DNA from: CAVYVZ01 sp963772065
GTDB lineage: Bacteria; Acidobacteriota; Vicinamibacteria; Vicinamibacterales; UBA2999
Direction of reading: 5' to 3'
Assembly: GCA_963772065.1 (NCBI GenBank)
Contig: CAVYVZ010000007.1
Span: 62,001-126,000, forward strand
DNA length: 64,000 nucleotides
Each line of letters opens with the position of its first letter. The first letter of the stretch is position 1. Made by a program: the position numbers and the translations under genes. The notes beneath the pieces were generated by a model, which was not told where the DNA came from, made no database searches, and was given only the letters and a program-made list of their open reading frames with translations. Positions 26,371 through 36,277 of this stretch are shown here, one piece after another.

Positions 26371-27188
26371 TCTTTGAGTGCCAGCAGGTAGCGGCCGCGC
26401 CCTGCGGGTTTGTCGAGCACGAAATCCACGGCACGATAGCCACGGTCGAAGTAGGTGGTGAAGATGGCGCGTGTGGCCATCCGCCAGTCGAGCGCCAGCC
26501 CGGGATCCTCCGCCTGCATCTCGGTGAACCCCATCGGAATCTCCACCCAGAGGCGCCGCTCCGAGCAATCCAGCTCGTATGCGTCGCACGCCAGCCACTT
26601 CTGCAGCGCGCGCGTCCGGTTCACGAGCGGCGCCTCCGCGGCGTCGTGTGCGCGAACCTGCAACGCGCTCTTCGATTCGATCCGCCGGACGACGTGCGGC
26701 TCGCGGATCCACCACTGCGCCACGAAACGGTCGGTGGGCGTGCCCTTGTGCAGGCGGCTGGTCGATTCGCCGTAGACGTTGATTGCGTATTCCTCGACGA
26801 CGACGCCGAGCTTGACGAAGTTCAGATGTGCGTTCGCCGCCTGCATCGGATCGTAGGTCCACTCGACGAGATCGCACCCGATCTCGATCGCGCGCAGCCG
26901 CTGTTCGAGCTTCAAGGTCCGGCCGAGCCCTGCATTCCGGTACTCATCGATGACGCCGAGCATGTGCGACCACTGAATCGGCTTCCCGTCCTTGATGCCG
27001 GGCAGCGAGTAGACGAATCCGACCATACGGTCGCCCTCGAATGCGCCGATGAGCACGCCGCCGCGCTTCACGGTGACCGTGAGGATCGGAACGGTCACCA
27101 CATCGTCGTAGTCGACGCCCCAGATCTGACGTTCGAGCTCAACGACCTGCTTGAACTCGTCGATGGCCGTGAGGTCGCGCAGCTCCAT
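26367..27188 (-). CDS. GNAT-fold protein of unknown substrate (COG3375-like)
   Basis: 273 residues from MELRDLTAIDEFKQVVELERQ, overlapping the HAD gene stop (TGATG). GVIDEYRNAGLGRTLKLEQR is the acetyl-CoA loop; the C-terminal half (YRAVDFVLDKPAGRGRYLLA) is a second GNAT-like lobe. Conserved but biochemically uncharacterised as far as I know. It is co-transcribed with HAD and M16 genes. Confidence 0.85.
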   Translation of the reverse strand: MELRDLTAIDEFKQVVELERQIWGVDYDDVVTVPILTVTVKRGGVLIGAFEGDRMVGFVYSLPGIKDGKPIQWSHMLGVIDEYRNAGLGRTLKLEQRLRAIEIGCDLVEWTYDPMQAANAHLNFVKLGVVVEEYAINVYGESTSRLHKGTPTDRFVAQWWIREPHVVRRIESKSALQVRAHDAAEAPLVNRTRALQKWLACDAYELDCSERRLWVEIPMGFTEMQAEDPGLALDWRMATRAIFTTYFDRGYRAVDFVLDKPAGRGRYLLALKD

Positions 27189-27877
27189 CAGATCAGCGCC
27201 GGCAGCTCGGCAAGCGTGCGGATGACCGGAACGTCGGAGGGATGGTCGGTGCCGACGCCGCCGTTCTGCGCCCGTCGCACCAGCACCCCGCGCATGCCGA
27301 CGCGCCGGGCGCCTTCGATGTCGTGCATGAGGCTGTCGCCGACCATCACCGCTTCTTCCGGCTGCACGCCGACGAGCCGCAGCCCCGCCTCGAAGATGCT
27401 CGGATGTGGCTTGAGAAAGCCGTGCTCCGAGGAGGAAATCGCCGCCGCGATGAGGCCGTGCAGCTCGAAGTGCTGCTGGAATGAGGCCAGGCACCGGTGC
27501 GAGTTCGAGATCAGCCCCACCTTGAACCCGCGTGCGTCCAGCTGCTGCAGCACGGGCGTGACGTCGTCGTACAGAAAGAAGTGCTGGCAGGCGGCCCACT
27601 CACGGACGATCTGCGCGGCGCAGGCATCGAGCGCATCGCCCGTGCCGCCCATCACCTCGATGATGCGTCGCGTGTAGCGGACGAAGAGCTCGTCCTGATA
27701 CCGCAGTTCCTGCTCGTCGTTCAGGATCGGTGACGCCTCGATCACCGCGTCGAGAAACTTCTCCGGATCCACCTCGATCCCATGCGCCGCGCAGAACCGC
27801 TGGTAGCCCTCACCCTGAAACGTCGGCCCGGGATAGATCAGCGTGAAGTCAACGTCGAAGAATACTGCGCGAATCAT
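27188..27877 (-). CDS. HAD superfamily hydrolase
   Basis: 229 residues, start overlapping the upstream M16 stop (ATGA). FFDVDFTLIYPG is motif I with nucleophile Asp and general acid Asp, LISNSHR motif II, KPHPSIF motif III Lys, VMVGDSLMHDIEGAR motif IV. A C1-type cap lies between motifs I and II. Probably a small-molecule phosphatase; substrate not assignable. Confidence 0.9.
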   Translation of the reverse strand: MIRAVFFDVDFTLIYPGPTFQGEGYQRFCAAHGIEVDPEKFLDAVIEASPILNDEQELRYQDELFVRYTRRIIEVMGGTGDALDACAAQIVREWAACQHFFLYDDVTPVLQQLDARGFKVGLISNSHRCLASFQQHFELHGLIAAAISSSEHGFLKPHPSIFEAGLRLVGVQPEEAVMVGDSLMHDIEGARRVGMRGVLVRRAQNGGVGTDHPSDVPVIRTLAELPALI

Positions 27878-29144
27878 TCTTCGTAGGGGCCGGCGATGAC
27901 CACCGACGCCTTGGAGGCATCGAGTACGTTCCGGGCGGCCTCGTGCGCGGCCTCGCGCGTCACGGCGTTGATGAGGCCTGGAAGCCGGAGATCGTAATCG
28001 AGGCCGAGGCCGAAAAACTCCACCGTCTGCAGGAAGGTGGCGATGCCGGCGTTGGTCTCGAGCATGCGCGGCATCGAGCCGATCAGGAACTGCTTCGACT
28101 CGCGCACTTCCCGTTCGGTCGGTCCTTCGGCCGCCATCCGATCGACTTCGGCATCGATCGACGCGACGCGCGCGATCGACGTTCGCCGGGTCCACGCCGG
28201 CCCGAATCGTCAACGGGCCGGGCACCTTGTTCGCGTCGAGCGTGCTGAAGCACGTAGTACGCCATCCCCTGGCGCTCGCGGATGCTGTCGCCCAGCCGCC
28301 CGCCGAGCGCGTACTGCCCGAGGATGTTGTTCATGAGGTGATAGGCGTCGTACGCCGGGTCGGTCCGCACGACGGTGACGAACCCGTACGCCACGTCTGC
28401 CTGGGCCTTGTTCATCATCGGGATCACGAGCCGGCGACGCTCCGATGCGGGCGCCACCGTGGGGAGCGTTGCGGGCGCGCCAGGAGGTGTCTCCCACGTA
28501 CCGAAAGTCCGTGCCGCGGACGCAATCGCCCGCTGCGGATCGACGTCGCCGACGATCGTCAACCTCAACGCGTTCGGTTTGAAGCGCTGCGCATGGAACG
28601 CCTGGAGCGCCGACCGTGGAATCCCCTCCACGCTCTCGACGGTGCCGCGCGGACGCGTGCCGTACGGGTGGCGCGGATAAAGCAGACCCAGCAGGTCGTC
28701 GAAGGCCATCGTGGCCGGATTGTCCTCGTCCTGGCGGATCATCGTGTTCGTCTCGGCCCGCCGCACGAGGAGCTCGGATTCGGGGAACGTCGCGTTCATC
28801 GCGATATCGCCCCCGAGGCCGAGAATCGCATCGAAATCCTCCGAGAGGCAGTTGCAGACGATCGAGATGACGTGGCGGTTGACGATCACGTTGAGCGACA
28901 CGCCGCGGCCGTCGAGCTCGTCGGCAATCTGCGCCGCCGACCGGGTCTCGGTGCCGCGATCGAGCATTCGCGAGACGAGATGCGAGAGGCCCGGGTGGGC
29001 CGGTGGGTCGAAGATGATTCCCGCCTCGAACGAGGCGTGAATCGTCACCGCGGGCGTGGTGCGCGACTCCTTCGCCACGATCACCGCGCCGTTCTGAAGC
29101 TGCTCGCGGACCGGCGCGAGTCCACGCCCGACGACGGTTGTCAT
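27874..29144 (-). CDS. M16 peptidase-like subunit without zinc site, two frameshifts
   Basis: Starts MTTVVGRGLAPVREQLQNG, overlapping the partner gene. The position of HxxEH reads SHLVSRMLDRGTE, so the Glu/His pair is missing and it should be the non-catalytic, substrate-binding partner. Two surplus bases, near 28244-28251 and 28166-28174, split the C-terminal part (YYVL / LDANKVPGPLTIRAGVDPANVDRA / IDAEVDRMAAEGP); span 1271 nt, two over a codon multiple, corrected 422 residues. Pairs of active and inactive M16 subunits form heterodimers like mitochondrial processing peptidase. Confidence 0.85.
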
Positions 29145-30446
29145 TCGCCGCTGGACGATGCAGGCAATGGCGCGGGCACCGGATCGAACCAGCCGACGGT
29201 GCGATTCGTCGCCGGCAGGTAGCGCGCGGCAGCGGCGTTGACTTGCTCCAGCGTCAGATCCTGGATGCGCGACAGCAGCGTCGGAAACAGCGACCAGCTG
29301 GCGACGGTCTCGAAATAGCCAATCTGATGGGCGATGTTCGTCACGCTGTCGTTCTCGAAGACCAGGCGTGCGCGCAGTTGATTCTTGACCTTCTCCAGCT
29401 CCTGCGGCGTCACGCCGCCGGTCCGCACCAGATCGATTTCGCGCAGCGTGGCCTCTTCCAGCGACGCCAGCGAGGTGCCTTCGGTCGCCGTCAACGAAAT
29501 CGTATAGAGGAACGGATGCTGCGTCGGGAGAATCGCGCCGGCGACAGATGAGGCGAGGCCTTTGTCGACGAGCGCACGATAGAGCCGGGCCGAGCGCTGC
29601 GGCGGCGGCGTGCGGAAGCTGGACCAGAGGTTCATGCCCTTCGCGCCGGCGAGCACCGCGTCGAGGGCCACCATCGCGAAGAAATCGGCGTCGCCGACGG
29701 CAGGCGCGTGATAGCCGATCTTCAGGTAGGCGGTTGTGCCTGGCTTCGAAATCGTGAGGCGGCGCTCGCCCACCTGCATCGGCTCCTCGGTGTGCGCCGG
29801 GCGCGTCACCGGTTCGCGGCTCGATGCGTCCGAAGTGGTGCTCGACGCGCTTCAGCGCCTCGCGTGCGTCGACGTCGCCGACAATCACGAGCGTCGCGTT
29901 GTTCGGCACGTAGTACCGCCGGTAGTAACCGTACAGGTCGTCACGGCTCATCGTCTTGAGGTCCGACAGCCATCCGATCGTGGGGTGCCGGTACGGGTGG
30001 GCCTTGAACGCCGTCGCCGTCAGCTCCTGATCGAGGAGCTGGTCAGGATCGTTCTCGCCACCCTGCAGCTCGGAGATGATGACGGTCCGTTCGGACTCGC
30101 AGTCGTCGACGTCGTACAGACAGCTCGCCATCCGCTCCGACTCGATGAACAGCATCCGTTCGAGCGCATCGCGCGTCGCCGTCTCCACGTACGTCGTCTG
30201 ATCGATCCACGTGTAGCCGTTCCAGGCCCCGCCGAACTGCTCGATGATGCCCTTGACCTGATCTCGCGGGATGTTCGTGGTGCCCTTGAAGTTCATGTGC
30301 TCGACCCAGTGCGAGACGCCGGTCAGACCCGCCCCCTCGTCCTTGGAGCCGACCTTGTACCAGCACCACACCGACGCGAGCGGCGCTGTGTGCTCTTCCT
30401 GAATCAACACTTTCAGGCCGTTGTCGAGCACCTGCTCGTGAACCAT
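29141..30446 (-). CDS. M16 zinc peptidase, catalytic subunit, one frameshift
   Basis: The inverted zinc motif is SHWVEHMNFKGT (HxxEH), with the downstream Glu in CESERTVIISELQGG. One extra base near 29815-29820 separates FGRIEP from EPVTRPAHTEEPMQVGERR; span 1306 nt, one over a codon multiple, corrected 434 residues, the usual size. No signal peptide is evident at the start, so cytoplasmic or non-classically located. CATAAT lies 6 nt before its ATG. It probably degrades or processes peptides with the 27874-29144 subunit. Confidence 0.88.
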
Positions 30447-30497
30447 CTCTGAATTATGGCCTAGAGCCCGAAGCCTGGAGCCCGGAGCCTATACAAT
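30447..30497. promoter_or_regulatory. Divergent control region with imperfect tandem repeats (M16 / ileS)
   Basis: The gap between the M16 and ileS genes has imperfect repeats of GAGCCCGAAGCCTG type (about 30465-30489). TACAAT (30492-30497) is 7 nt before the ileS ATG, and on the other strand CATAAT is 6 nt before the M16 ATG. Neither gene has a Shine-Dalgarno sequence, so both may be leaderless. Confidence 0.4.
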
Positions 30498-30504
30498 TGA
30501 CGTC

Positions 30505-33297
30505 ATGCCCGAGTGGAAAGACACGGTAAACCTGCCGAAAACAGGTTTTCCGATGAAGGCCAACCTCCCAACAGCCGAGCCGGAAGCGATCGCCCGCTGG
30601 AAGGCGATCGATCTGTACGCCCAGCTGCGCGAGGTGCGGCGCGGCGCGCCGCCCTTCGTCCTCCACGACGGCCCGCCGTACGCCAACGGCGCGATCCACA
30701 TCGGGACCGCCTTCAACAAGATCCTCAAGGACCTCGTCGTGAAGAGTCGACACATGGCGGGGTACGACGCACCGTACGTGCCCGGCTACGACTGTCATGG
30801 TCTGCCCATCGAGCTCAAGGTCGATCGGGAACTCGGCTCGAAGAAACGCGGCATGACGACGGCGGAGTTCCGGCGCGCGTGCCGTGCGTACGCCAATCGC
30901 TTCATCGACACGATGAGCGAGGACTTCCAGCGGCTCGGGATCTTCGGCCTCTGGTCGAATCCCTACCTCACGATGAAGCCGCCGTATCAGGCGGCCATCG
31001 TGCGCGCGCTCGGCCGGTTTGTCGAACAGGGGATGGTCTACAAGGGCAAGAAGCCGGTCCACTGGTGCATCCACTGCCGGACGGCGCTGGCCGAGGCCGA
31101 GGTCGAGTACGAGCCGCATACCTCGCCGTCGATCTATGTCGAATTCCCGTTGGCGGCGGAGAGCGCGGCCGACCTCGCCTCGCGTGTGCCGGAACTGGCC
31201 GGTAAGAACGCGTCGGTCCTGATCTGGACGACGACGCCGTGGACGATTCCGTCGAATCTCGCCATCGCGTTTCACCCCGAGCTCGTCTACGGGGCGTACC
31301 GAGCGAACGACACGCACGTGATCGTCGCCGAGCCGCTGGCGGAACGCGTGGGGAACGCCATCGGACGAGCGCTCGGCGAGCCGGTGGCCAGGTTCCCCGG
31401 CGCCCTGATGGAGCGGCTCGTTTTCAAGCATCCGTTGTACGAGCGGCCGTCACTGGGTGTGCTCGGCGACTACGTGACGCTCGAGCAGGGCACGGGAGTG
31501 GTGCACACGGCCCCCGGGCATGGCGCGGATGACTTCCACACCGGCGTCAAGTATGGGCTCGACATCTACGCGCCGATCGCCGGGAACGGGCACTTCCTGG
31601 ACGATGTGCCGCTCTTCGGCGGGCAGCGTGTCTTCGACGCCAACGCGAAAATCGAGGAGGCGCTGGCCGCGCGCGGCCGCCTGTGGCACCGGGAGACCTT
31701 CGAGCACTCGTACCCGCACTGCTGGCGGTGCCACAATCCCGTGATCTTTCTCGCGACGTCGCAGTGGTTCATCTCGATGGATTCGAACGACCTGCGCGGG
31801 CGCGCGCTCGAAGCGATCGAGCGTACGCGATGGATTCCATCATGGGGACGCGAACGGATCCACAACATGATCGCGTTCCGGCCCGACTGGTGCATCTCGC
31901 GGCAGCGCGCCTGGGGCGTGCCGATCCCTGCGCTCGTGTGCACGAGCTGTCAGACGCCGGTCCTGACGAAGGAACTCACCGAACGCGCCGCGCGCGTGTT
32001 CGAGCAGTACCAATGGGGCGCTGACGCATGGTACGAGAGCCCCGTCGAGGAGTTCGTCCCGAAGGGGCTCGCCTGCGCGTCGTGCGGCGGCGGGACCTTC
32101 GAGCGCGAGACGAACATCCTCGACGTCTGGTTCGACTCGGGATCGAGCCATGAGGCGGTGCTGCCGTTCTACGACGAGCTCAGGTGGCCGGCGGACATGT
32201 ACCTCGAGGGCAGCGATCAGCATCGCGGATGGTTCCACAGCTCGCTGCTGATCGGGATCGGCACGCGCGGCCGTGCGCCGTTCGACCAGGTGCTCACGCA
32301 CGGCTTCGTCGTGACGGAAGAAGGCAAGAAGATGTCGAAGTCGCTGGGCAACGCGATCGAGCCCGCCGAGGTGATCGGCCAGAGCGGCGCCGACGTGCTG
32401 CGCCTCTGGGTGGCGATGGTCGACTACGGCGAAGAGATCCGCCTTGGAAAGGAGATCCTCTCGCGCGTCGTGGAGGCATACCGCAAGCTCCGGAACACGT
32501 GCCGGATTCTCGTGGCAAACCTGTACGACTTCGATCCGGCGCGCGATATGGTCCCGCTCGACAAGATGGATGAAGTCGATCGCTTCGCGCTCTCGCGCTT
32601 CGCCGAGGCGGCCCAGCGGATGATCAAGGCCTACGACGCCTACGACTTCCCCTCGGTGTTCCAGGCGCTGAACACGCTGGCCACCGTGGACCTCAGCGCC
32701 TTCTACGTCGACGTGACGAAGGACCGGATGTACACGTTCGGCGCCCGCTCGGCGGGACGCCGTTCGGGCCAGACGGCGATGTACCTGATGGCCGACGGCC
32801 TTGCGCGCCTAATGGCGCCGATCCTTCCGTTCACGGCGGACGAGCTGTGGCGCTTCACGCCGGGTCCCCGCGCCGCATCCGTCCACCTCGAGCAGTTCCC
32901 CCACGTGGACCACCTGGTCAACCGGGAGCTGCTCGAACGGTGGACGCGCCTGCTCGCGGTGCGCGACGAGGTGAATGCCGCCCTCGAGGAGCAGCGAAAG
33001 AAGAAGGTCATCGGCAACTCGCTCAGCGCCAAGGTGCGGCTCACCGCGCAGGGCGCAATCGGAACGCTGCTCGAACGCTACCGCCACTCTCTCCCGATGC
33101 TGTTCATCGTCTCGGACGTCGCGCTCGACGTCGGAGCCGAAGATGCGGCCGACTCGGTGCGGGTCGACGTGGAGCGGGCGGGTGGCGTGAAGTGCGAGCG
33201 GTGCTGGCGCTATGTTGAAGCGGTGATGACCGAGCCGGACCGTGCCGGCATCTGCGACCGGTGCGTCGACGCGCTGGCCGAGCCGGTCAACCAGTGA
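30505..33297 (+). CDS. ileS: Isoleucyl-tRNA synthetase
   Basis: 930 residues, normal length. Class I signature HIGT in YANGAIHIGTAFNKILKD, KMSKS in GKKMSKSLGN, editing domain around TTTPWTIPSNLAIAF, and a C-terminal zinc site (KCERCWRYVE and ICDRCVD). Charges tRNA-Ile. The stop overlaps the lspA start (GTGA), giving the frequent ileS-lspA pairing. Confidence 0.97.
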   Translation: MPEWKDTVNLPKTGFPMKANLPTAEPEAIARWKAIDLYAQLREVRRGAPPFVLHDGPPYANGAIHIGTAFNKILKDLVVKSRHMAGYDAPYVPGYDCHGLPIELKVDRELGSKKRGMTTAEFRRACRAYANRFIDTMSEDFQRLGIFGLWSNPYLTMKPPYQAAIVRALGRFVEQGMVYKGKKPVHWCIHCRTALAEAEVEYEPHTSPSIYVEFPLAAESAADLASRVPELAGKNASVLIWTTTPWTIPSNLAIAFHPELVYGAYRANDTHVIVAEPLAERVGNAIGRALGEPVARFPGALMERLVFKHPLYERPSLGVLGDYVTLEQGTGVVHTAPGHGADDFHTGVKYGLDIYAPIAGNGHFLDDVPLFGGQRVFDANAKIEEALAARGRLWHRETFEHSYPHCWRCHNPVIFLATSQWFISMDSNDLRGRALEAIERTRWIPSWGRERIHNMIAFRPDWCISRQRAWGVPIPALVCTSCQTPVLTKELTERAARVFEQYQWGADAWYESPVEEFVPKGLACASCGGGTFERETNILDVWFDSGSSHEAVLPFYDELRWPADMYLEGSDQHRGWFHSSLLIGIGTRGRAPFDQVLTHGFVVTEEGKKMSKSLGNAIEPAEVIGQSGADVLRLWVAMVDYGEEIRLGKEILSRVVEAYRKLRNTCRILVANLYDFDPARDMVPLDKMDEVDRFALSRFAEAAQRMIKAYDAYDFPSVFQALNTLATVDLSAFYVDVTKDRMYTFGARSAGRRSGQTAMYLMADGLARLMAPILPFTADELWRFTPGPRAASVHLEQFPHVDHLVNRELLERWTRLLAVRDEVNAALEEQRKKKVIGNSLSAKVRLTAQGAIGTLLERYRHSLPMLFIVSDVALDVGAEDAADSVRVDVERAGGVKCERCWRYVEAVMTEPDRAGICDRCVDALAEPVNQ

Positions 33298-33809
33298 CCA
33301 CGCTGGAAGGACAGAGGCCCAGCGGGCGGAATACCGAGATCTGGGTGGCGGCTCTCATCGTGCTGCTCGACCAGGGGACGAAGGCGATCGTCCGGCGCCG
33401 CTTCGAGCTGCACGACAGTATCGACATCGTTCCCGGGTTCTTCAGCCTCACGCGCGTGCACAATACCGGAGCGGCGTTCGGCATGCTCAACGACGTGGAC
33501 TTCCCCTTCAAGTCGGTGGTACTGATGCTGGTGGCGACGGCCGCCTTGTCCGGCGTGGCGCTCTACGCGGCCATGCTTCCTCCGGCGCAGTGGGTGGCGC
33601 GGATCGGGCTCGCGTTCATTCTGGGCGGGGCCGCCGGAAACCTCATCGATCGGCTCACTCTGGGATACGTGGTGGATTTCTTCGACGTCTTCTGGCGCGG
33701 CTGGCACTTCTGGGCGTTCAATGTGGCGGACGCGGCGATCACCGTCGGCGTCGCCCTGATGATTCTCGATCTTCTAGGACTCGGCACACGTGTATCCAGA
33801 GCTGTTTAG
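33294..33809 (+). CDS. lspA: Lipoprotein signal peptidase
   Basis: 171 residues from GTG at 33294. Four membrane helices. The catalytic aspartates lie in GGAAGNLIDRL and FNVADAAITVG; VHNTGAAFGML is the third conserved block. It cleaves prolipoproteins after Lgt has attached diacylglycerol; lgt follows, overlapping by 20 nt. Confidence 0.96.
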   Translation: MTTLEGQRPSGRNTEIWVAALIVLLDQGTKAIVRRRFELHDSIDIVPGFFSLTRVHNTGAAFGMLNDVDFPFKSVVLMLVATAALSGVALYAAMLPPAQWVARIGLAFILGGAAGNLIDRLTLGYVVDFFDVFWRGWHFWAFNVADAAITVGVALMILDLLGLGTRVSRAV

Positions 33810-34602
33810 GATCGGCCCCATCACCGTCTACACCTACGGCGTGCTGCTGGCCGCGTCGTACCTGCTGGGATTGCGCCTGGCGATGATGCGCGCGAAGGCG
33901 CGCGGTCTCGACGCCAATCGCGTGCTCGATCTCGGCATCTACATCATCATCGCGGCGCTCGTCGGCGCGAAGCTCCTGCTGTTCATCGTCGATTTCGACC
34001 AGTTCCGGCGATCGCCGGCCGAGCTCCTCACGCTGGCGCGGTCGGGGGGCGTCTTCTACGGCGGCCTCATCCTGGCCGTTGCGGTCGCGTTCTGGTACAT
34101 CTGGAAGCACCGCCTGCCGTTCTGGACGACGTGCGACGTCTTTGCGCCCGGCATTGCGCTCGGGCACGTGACGGGACGCCTCGGCTGCCTGGCCGCCGGA
34201 TGCTGCTACGGGCGGCAGACCGACGTGCCGTGGGCGATCACGTTCACCAATCCGCTCGCCGCGAGCAACGTCGGCACGCCGCTGGGGCTGCCGCTGCATC
34301 CGACGCAGCTCTACGAGGCCGGCGCCGCGTTGCTCATCCTGATATTTCTCCTTACGACGGAGCGCAAGGGCCGCTACTTCCCCGGCCGTACGTTCTGGTC
34401 CTACATGTTCCTGTACGCGGTGTCGCGCTTCGTGATCGAGTTCTACCGCGGCGACCCGCGCGGCATGATCATGGGCATGTCGACGTCGCAGTTCATCTCG
34501 CTGCTGCTCGCGCCGCTCAGCATCGCCATGCTCGTGTGGCTCGCGCGAACCGGCCCCGAGCCGAGCGTCGAGGCGCAGAAGAAGAGGAAAGCGGCTGCCT
34601 AG
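33790..34602 (+). CDS. lgt: Prolipoprotein diacylglyceryl transferase
   Basis: 270 residues with seven predicted membrane helices. The Lgt signature region is HVTGRLGCLAAGCCYG, with HPTQLYEA and RFVIEFYRGD downstream. It transfers diacylglycerol from phosphatidylglycerol to the lipobox cysteine. GTG start inside the end of lspA, so translation is coupled. Confidence 0.96.
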   Translation: MYPELFRIGPITVYTYGVLLAASYLLGLRLAMMRAKARGLDANRVLDLGIYIIIAALVGAKLLLFIVDFDQFRRSPAELLTLARSGGVFYGGLILAVAVAFWYIWKHRLPFWTTCDVFAPGIALGHVTGRLGCLAAGCCYGRQTDVPWAITFTNPLAASNVGTPLGLPLHPTQLYEAGAALLILIFLLTTERKGRYFPGRTFWSYMFLYAVSRFVIEFYRGDPRGMIMGMSTSQFISLLLAPLSIAMLVWLARTGPEPSVEAQKKRKAAA

Positions 34603-34650
34603 TACATCGAGGCGCTCGTGTCATATCGAACGCCTCGCATTGATTCTCAT

Positions 34651-34759
34651 GATTCCAGTGTCACGGCACACGAAGACGCGAAGACACGAAGGGTTTTATA
34701 GAATCTTTTCTTTGTGCCTTCGTGCCTTCGTGTGCCGGTTCACTGGAGTCATTGGAATC
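34651..34759. repeat. Large imperfect inverted repeat built from ACACGAAG units
   Basis: The left arm (34651-34691) runs GATTCCAGTGTCACGGCAC then CACGAAGACGCGAAGACACGAAG; the right arm (34710-34759) is its approximate reverse complement, with CCTTCGTGCCTTCGTG units and ending GGAATC. It could fold into a hairpin of about 40 pairs with an AT-rich loop. It fills the gap between lgt and the pseudouridine synthase gene. Confidence 0.8.
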
Positions 34760-34787
34760 TGTGTAGAGCGCTCCCCGCAGGCCCGGG

Positions 34788-35741
34788 ATGCGCACCCACG
34801 AGTTCGTCGTTCACGCGGAATACGCAGGCCAGCGCCTCGATCGATTCCTCGCCTCGGTGCTGGACGGCTGTTCCCGGTCCCAAGTTCAAAAACTGATCGA
34901 AGACGGACGCGTCCGGCTCGATCGAAAATCGGCCAAAGCGAACCTGGCCCTGCGGGAGCACGACCACATCATCGTCGCGCTGCCGGAGCCAATGGCCGCG
35001 TCAGCAGAGGCCGAACCGTTGCCCCTCGAGATCCTGTTCCAGGATCCCGACCTGGCGGTGTTGAACAAACCGGCGGGCATGGTGGTGCATCCCGGCGCCG
35101 GGCACGCCTCGGGAACGCTCGTGAACGCGCTGCTCCACCACATCGGCGACCTGAGCGGCGTGGGCGGCGAGCTGCGGCCCGGCATCGTGCACCGGCTCGA
35201 TCGGGGCACGTCGGGCGTGATGGTCGTTGCGAAGCATGACGCGGCGCACCAGGAGCTGGCGCGTCAGTTTCACGATCGCGAGGTAGAGAAAGAGTACATC
35301 GCGCTCGTGTGGGGACTGGTGCAGGCGGGGCGCCGCATCGACGCCGCCATCGGCCGCGACCCGAGCAACCGGCAGAAGATGTCGGCACGTGCGCGGCGCG
35401 CGCGACATGCCGTCACCCGCATCACGCGCGCCTATCAGATGCCGGCGCTCACGCTCTGCCACGTCGCGATCCACACCGGCCGCACGCATCAGATCCGCGT
35501 TCACCTCAGCGCGATCGGCCACCCGATCGTCGGAGACTCGATGTACGGCGGCATTCACCGCCGCGTCGCCGCCGACGTCAAAGCCGTGCAGCGGCTGGAG
35601 CGCCCCTTCCTGCACGCGCATCGGCTCGCGTTCACGCACCCGCGCGACGGGCGTCGGCTCGAGTTCACGGCGCCGCTCCCGCAGGACCTCCAGTCAGTCC
35701 TTGACGAGTTACCCGGCTGGCCACCAGAGGACGATGAGTAA
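34788..35741 (+). CDS. rluD: RluD-type ribosomal RNA pseudouridine synthase
   Basis: 317 residues. An S4 RNA-binding domain (QRLDRFLASVLDGCSRSQVQKLIEDG) precedes the RluA-family catalytic domain with nucleophile Asp in HRLDRGTSGVM and the HTGRTHQIRVHL block. It isomerises uridines in 23S rRNA; assignment to RluD over RluC/A relies on the S4 domain and length. Stop overlaps the next start (TAATG). Confidence 0.9.
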   Translation: MRTHEFVVHAEYAGQRLDRFLASVLDGCSRSQVQKLIEDGRVRLDRKSAKANLALREHDHIIVALPEPMAASAEAEPLPLEILFQDPDLAVLNKPAGMVVHPGAGHASGTLVNALLHHIGDLSGVGGELRPGIVHRLDRGTSGVMVVAKHDAAHQELARQFHDREVEKEYIALVWGLVQAGRRIDAAIGRDPSNRQKMSARARRARHAVTRITRAYQMPALTLCHVAIHTGRTHQIRVHLSAIGHPIVGDSMYGGIHRRVAADVKAVQRLERPFLHAHRLAFTHPRDGRRLEFTAPLPQDLQSVLDELPGWPPEDDE

Positions 35742-36277
35742 TGGACAAGCCAATCCTCCCGCACGAGATCAGGAAGATCTACAACGGCCGCATCTTCACC
35801 GTCGTCGCCGAGCGCGTGACCTTGCCAAACGGCCACGAGCTCGAAGTCGAGGTCATTCGTCACCCCGGGTCGGTTGTGATCGTCCCTATGACTCAGGACG
35901 GCCAGGTGATCCTCGTCCGGCAGTATCGACATGCGATTGGAAGGTCGCTGTGGGAACTGCCGGCAGGAAGCCTGAAGAAGAACGAAGACCCGGACCAGGC
36001 CGCGGTCCGGGAGTGTCACGAGGAAGTCGGGCTCGTGCCGGCGAACGTGGAGCGGCTGGGCAGCTTTTTCCCAACGCCCGGCTACTGTGACGAGAACATG
36101 ATCTTCTACAAGGCCACTGGACTTCGTGAGCCTCGCACGGGCGATGAAGCGCACCCGGATGAAGACGAAGACATCGAAACCAAGGCATTCGCGGCCGGCG
36201 ATCTGATGCGGATGATCGAGAGCGGCGAGATCTCCGACCTGAAGACCGTGGCCGGCGTCTTCTTGATCAGCCGTTGA
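35741..36277 (+). CDS. NUDIX hydrolase, ADP-ribose pyrophosphatase type
   Basis: 178 residues. The Nudix box GX5EX7REUXEEXGU is present as GSLKKNEDPDQAAVRECHEEVG, preceded by RQYRHAIGRSLWELPAG as in ADP-ribose pyrophosphatases. Likely clears ADP-ribose or a nucleotide sugar. Translationally coupled to rluD, and overlaps tail-to-tail with the phosphatase gene by 11 nt. Confidence 0.92.
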   Translation: MDKPILPHEIRKIYNGRIFTVVAERVTLPNGHELEVEVIRHPGSVVIVPMTQDGQVILVRQYRHAIGRSLWELPAGSLKKNEDPDQAAVRECHEEVGLVPANVERLGSFFPTPGYCDENMIFYKATGLREPRTGDEAHPDEDEDIETKAFAAGDLMRMIESGEISDLKTVAGVFLISR

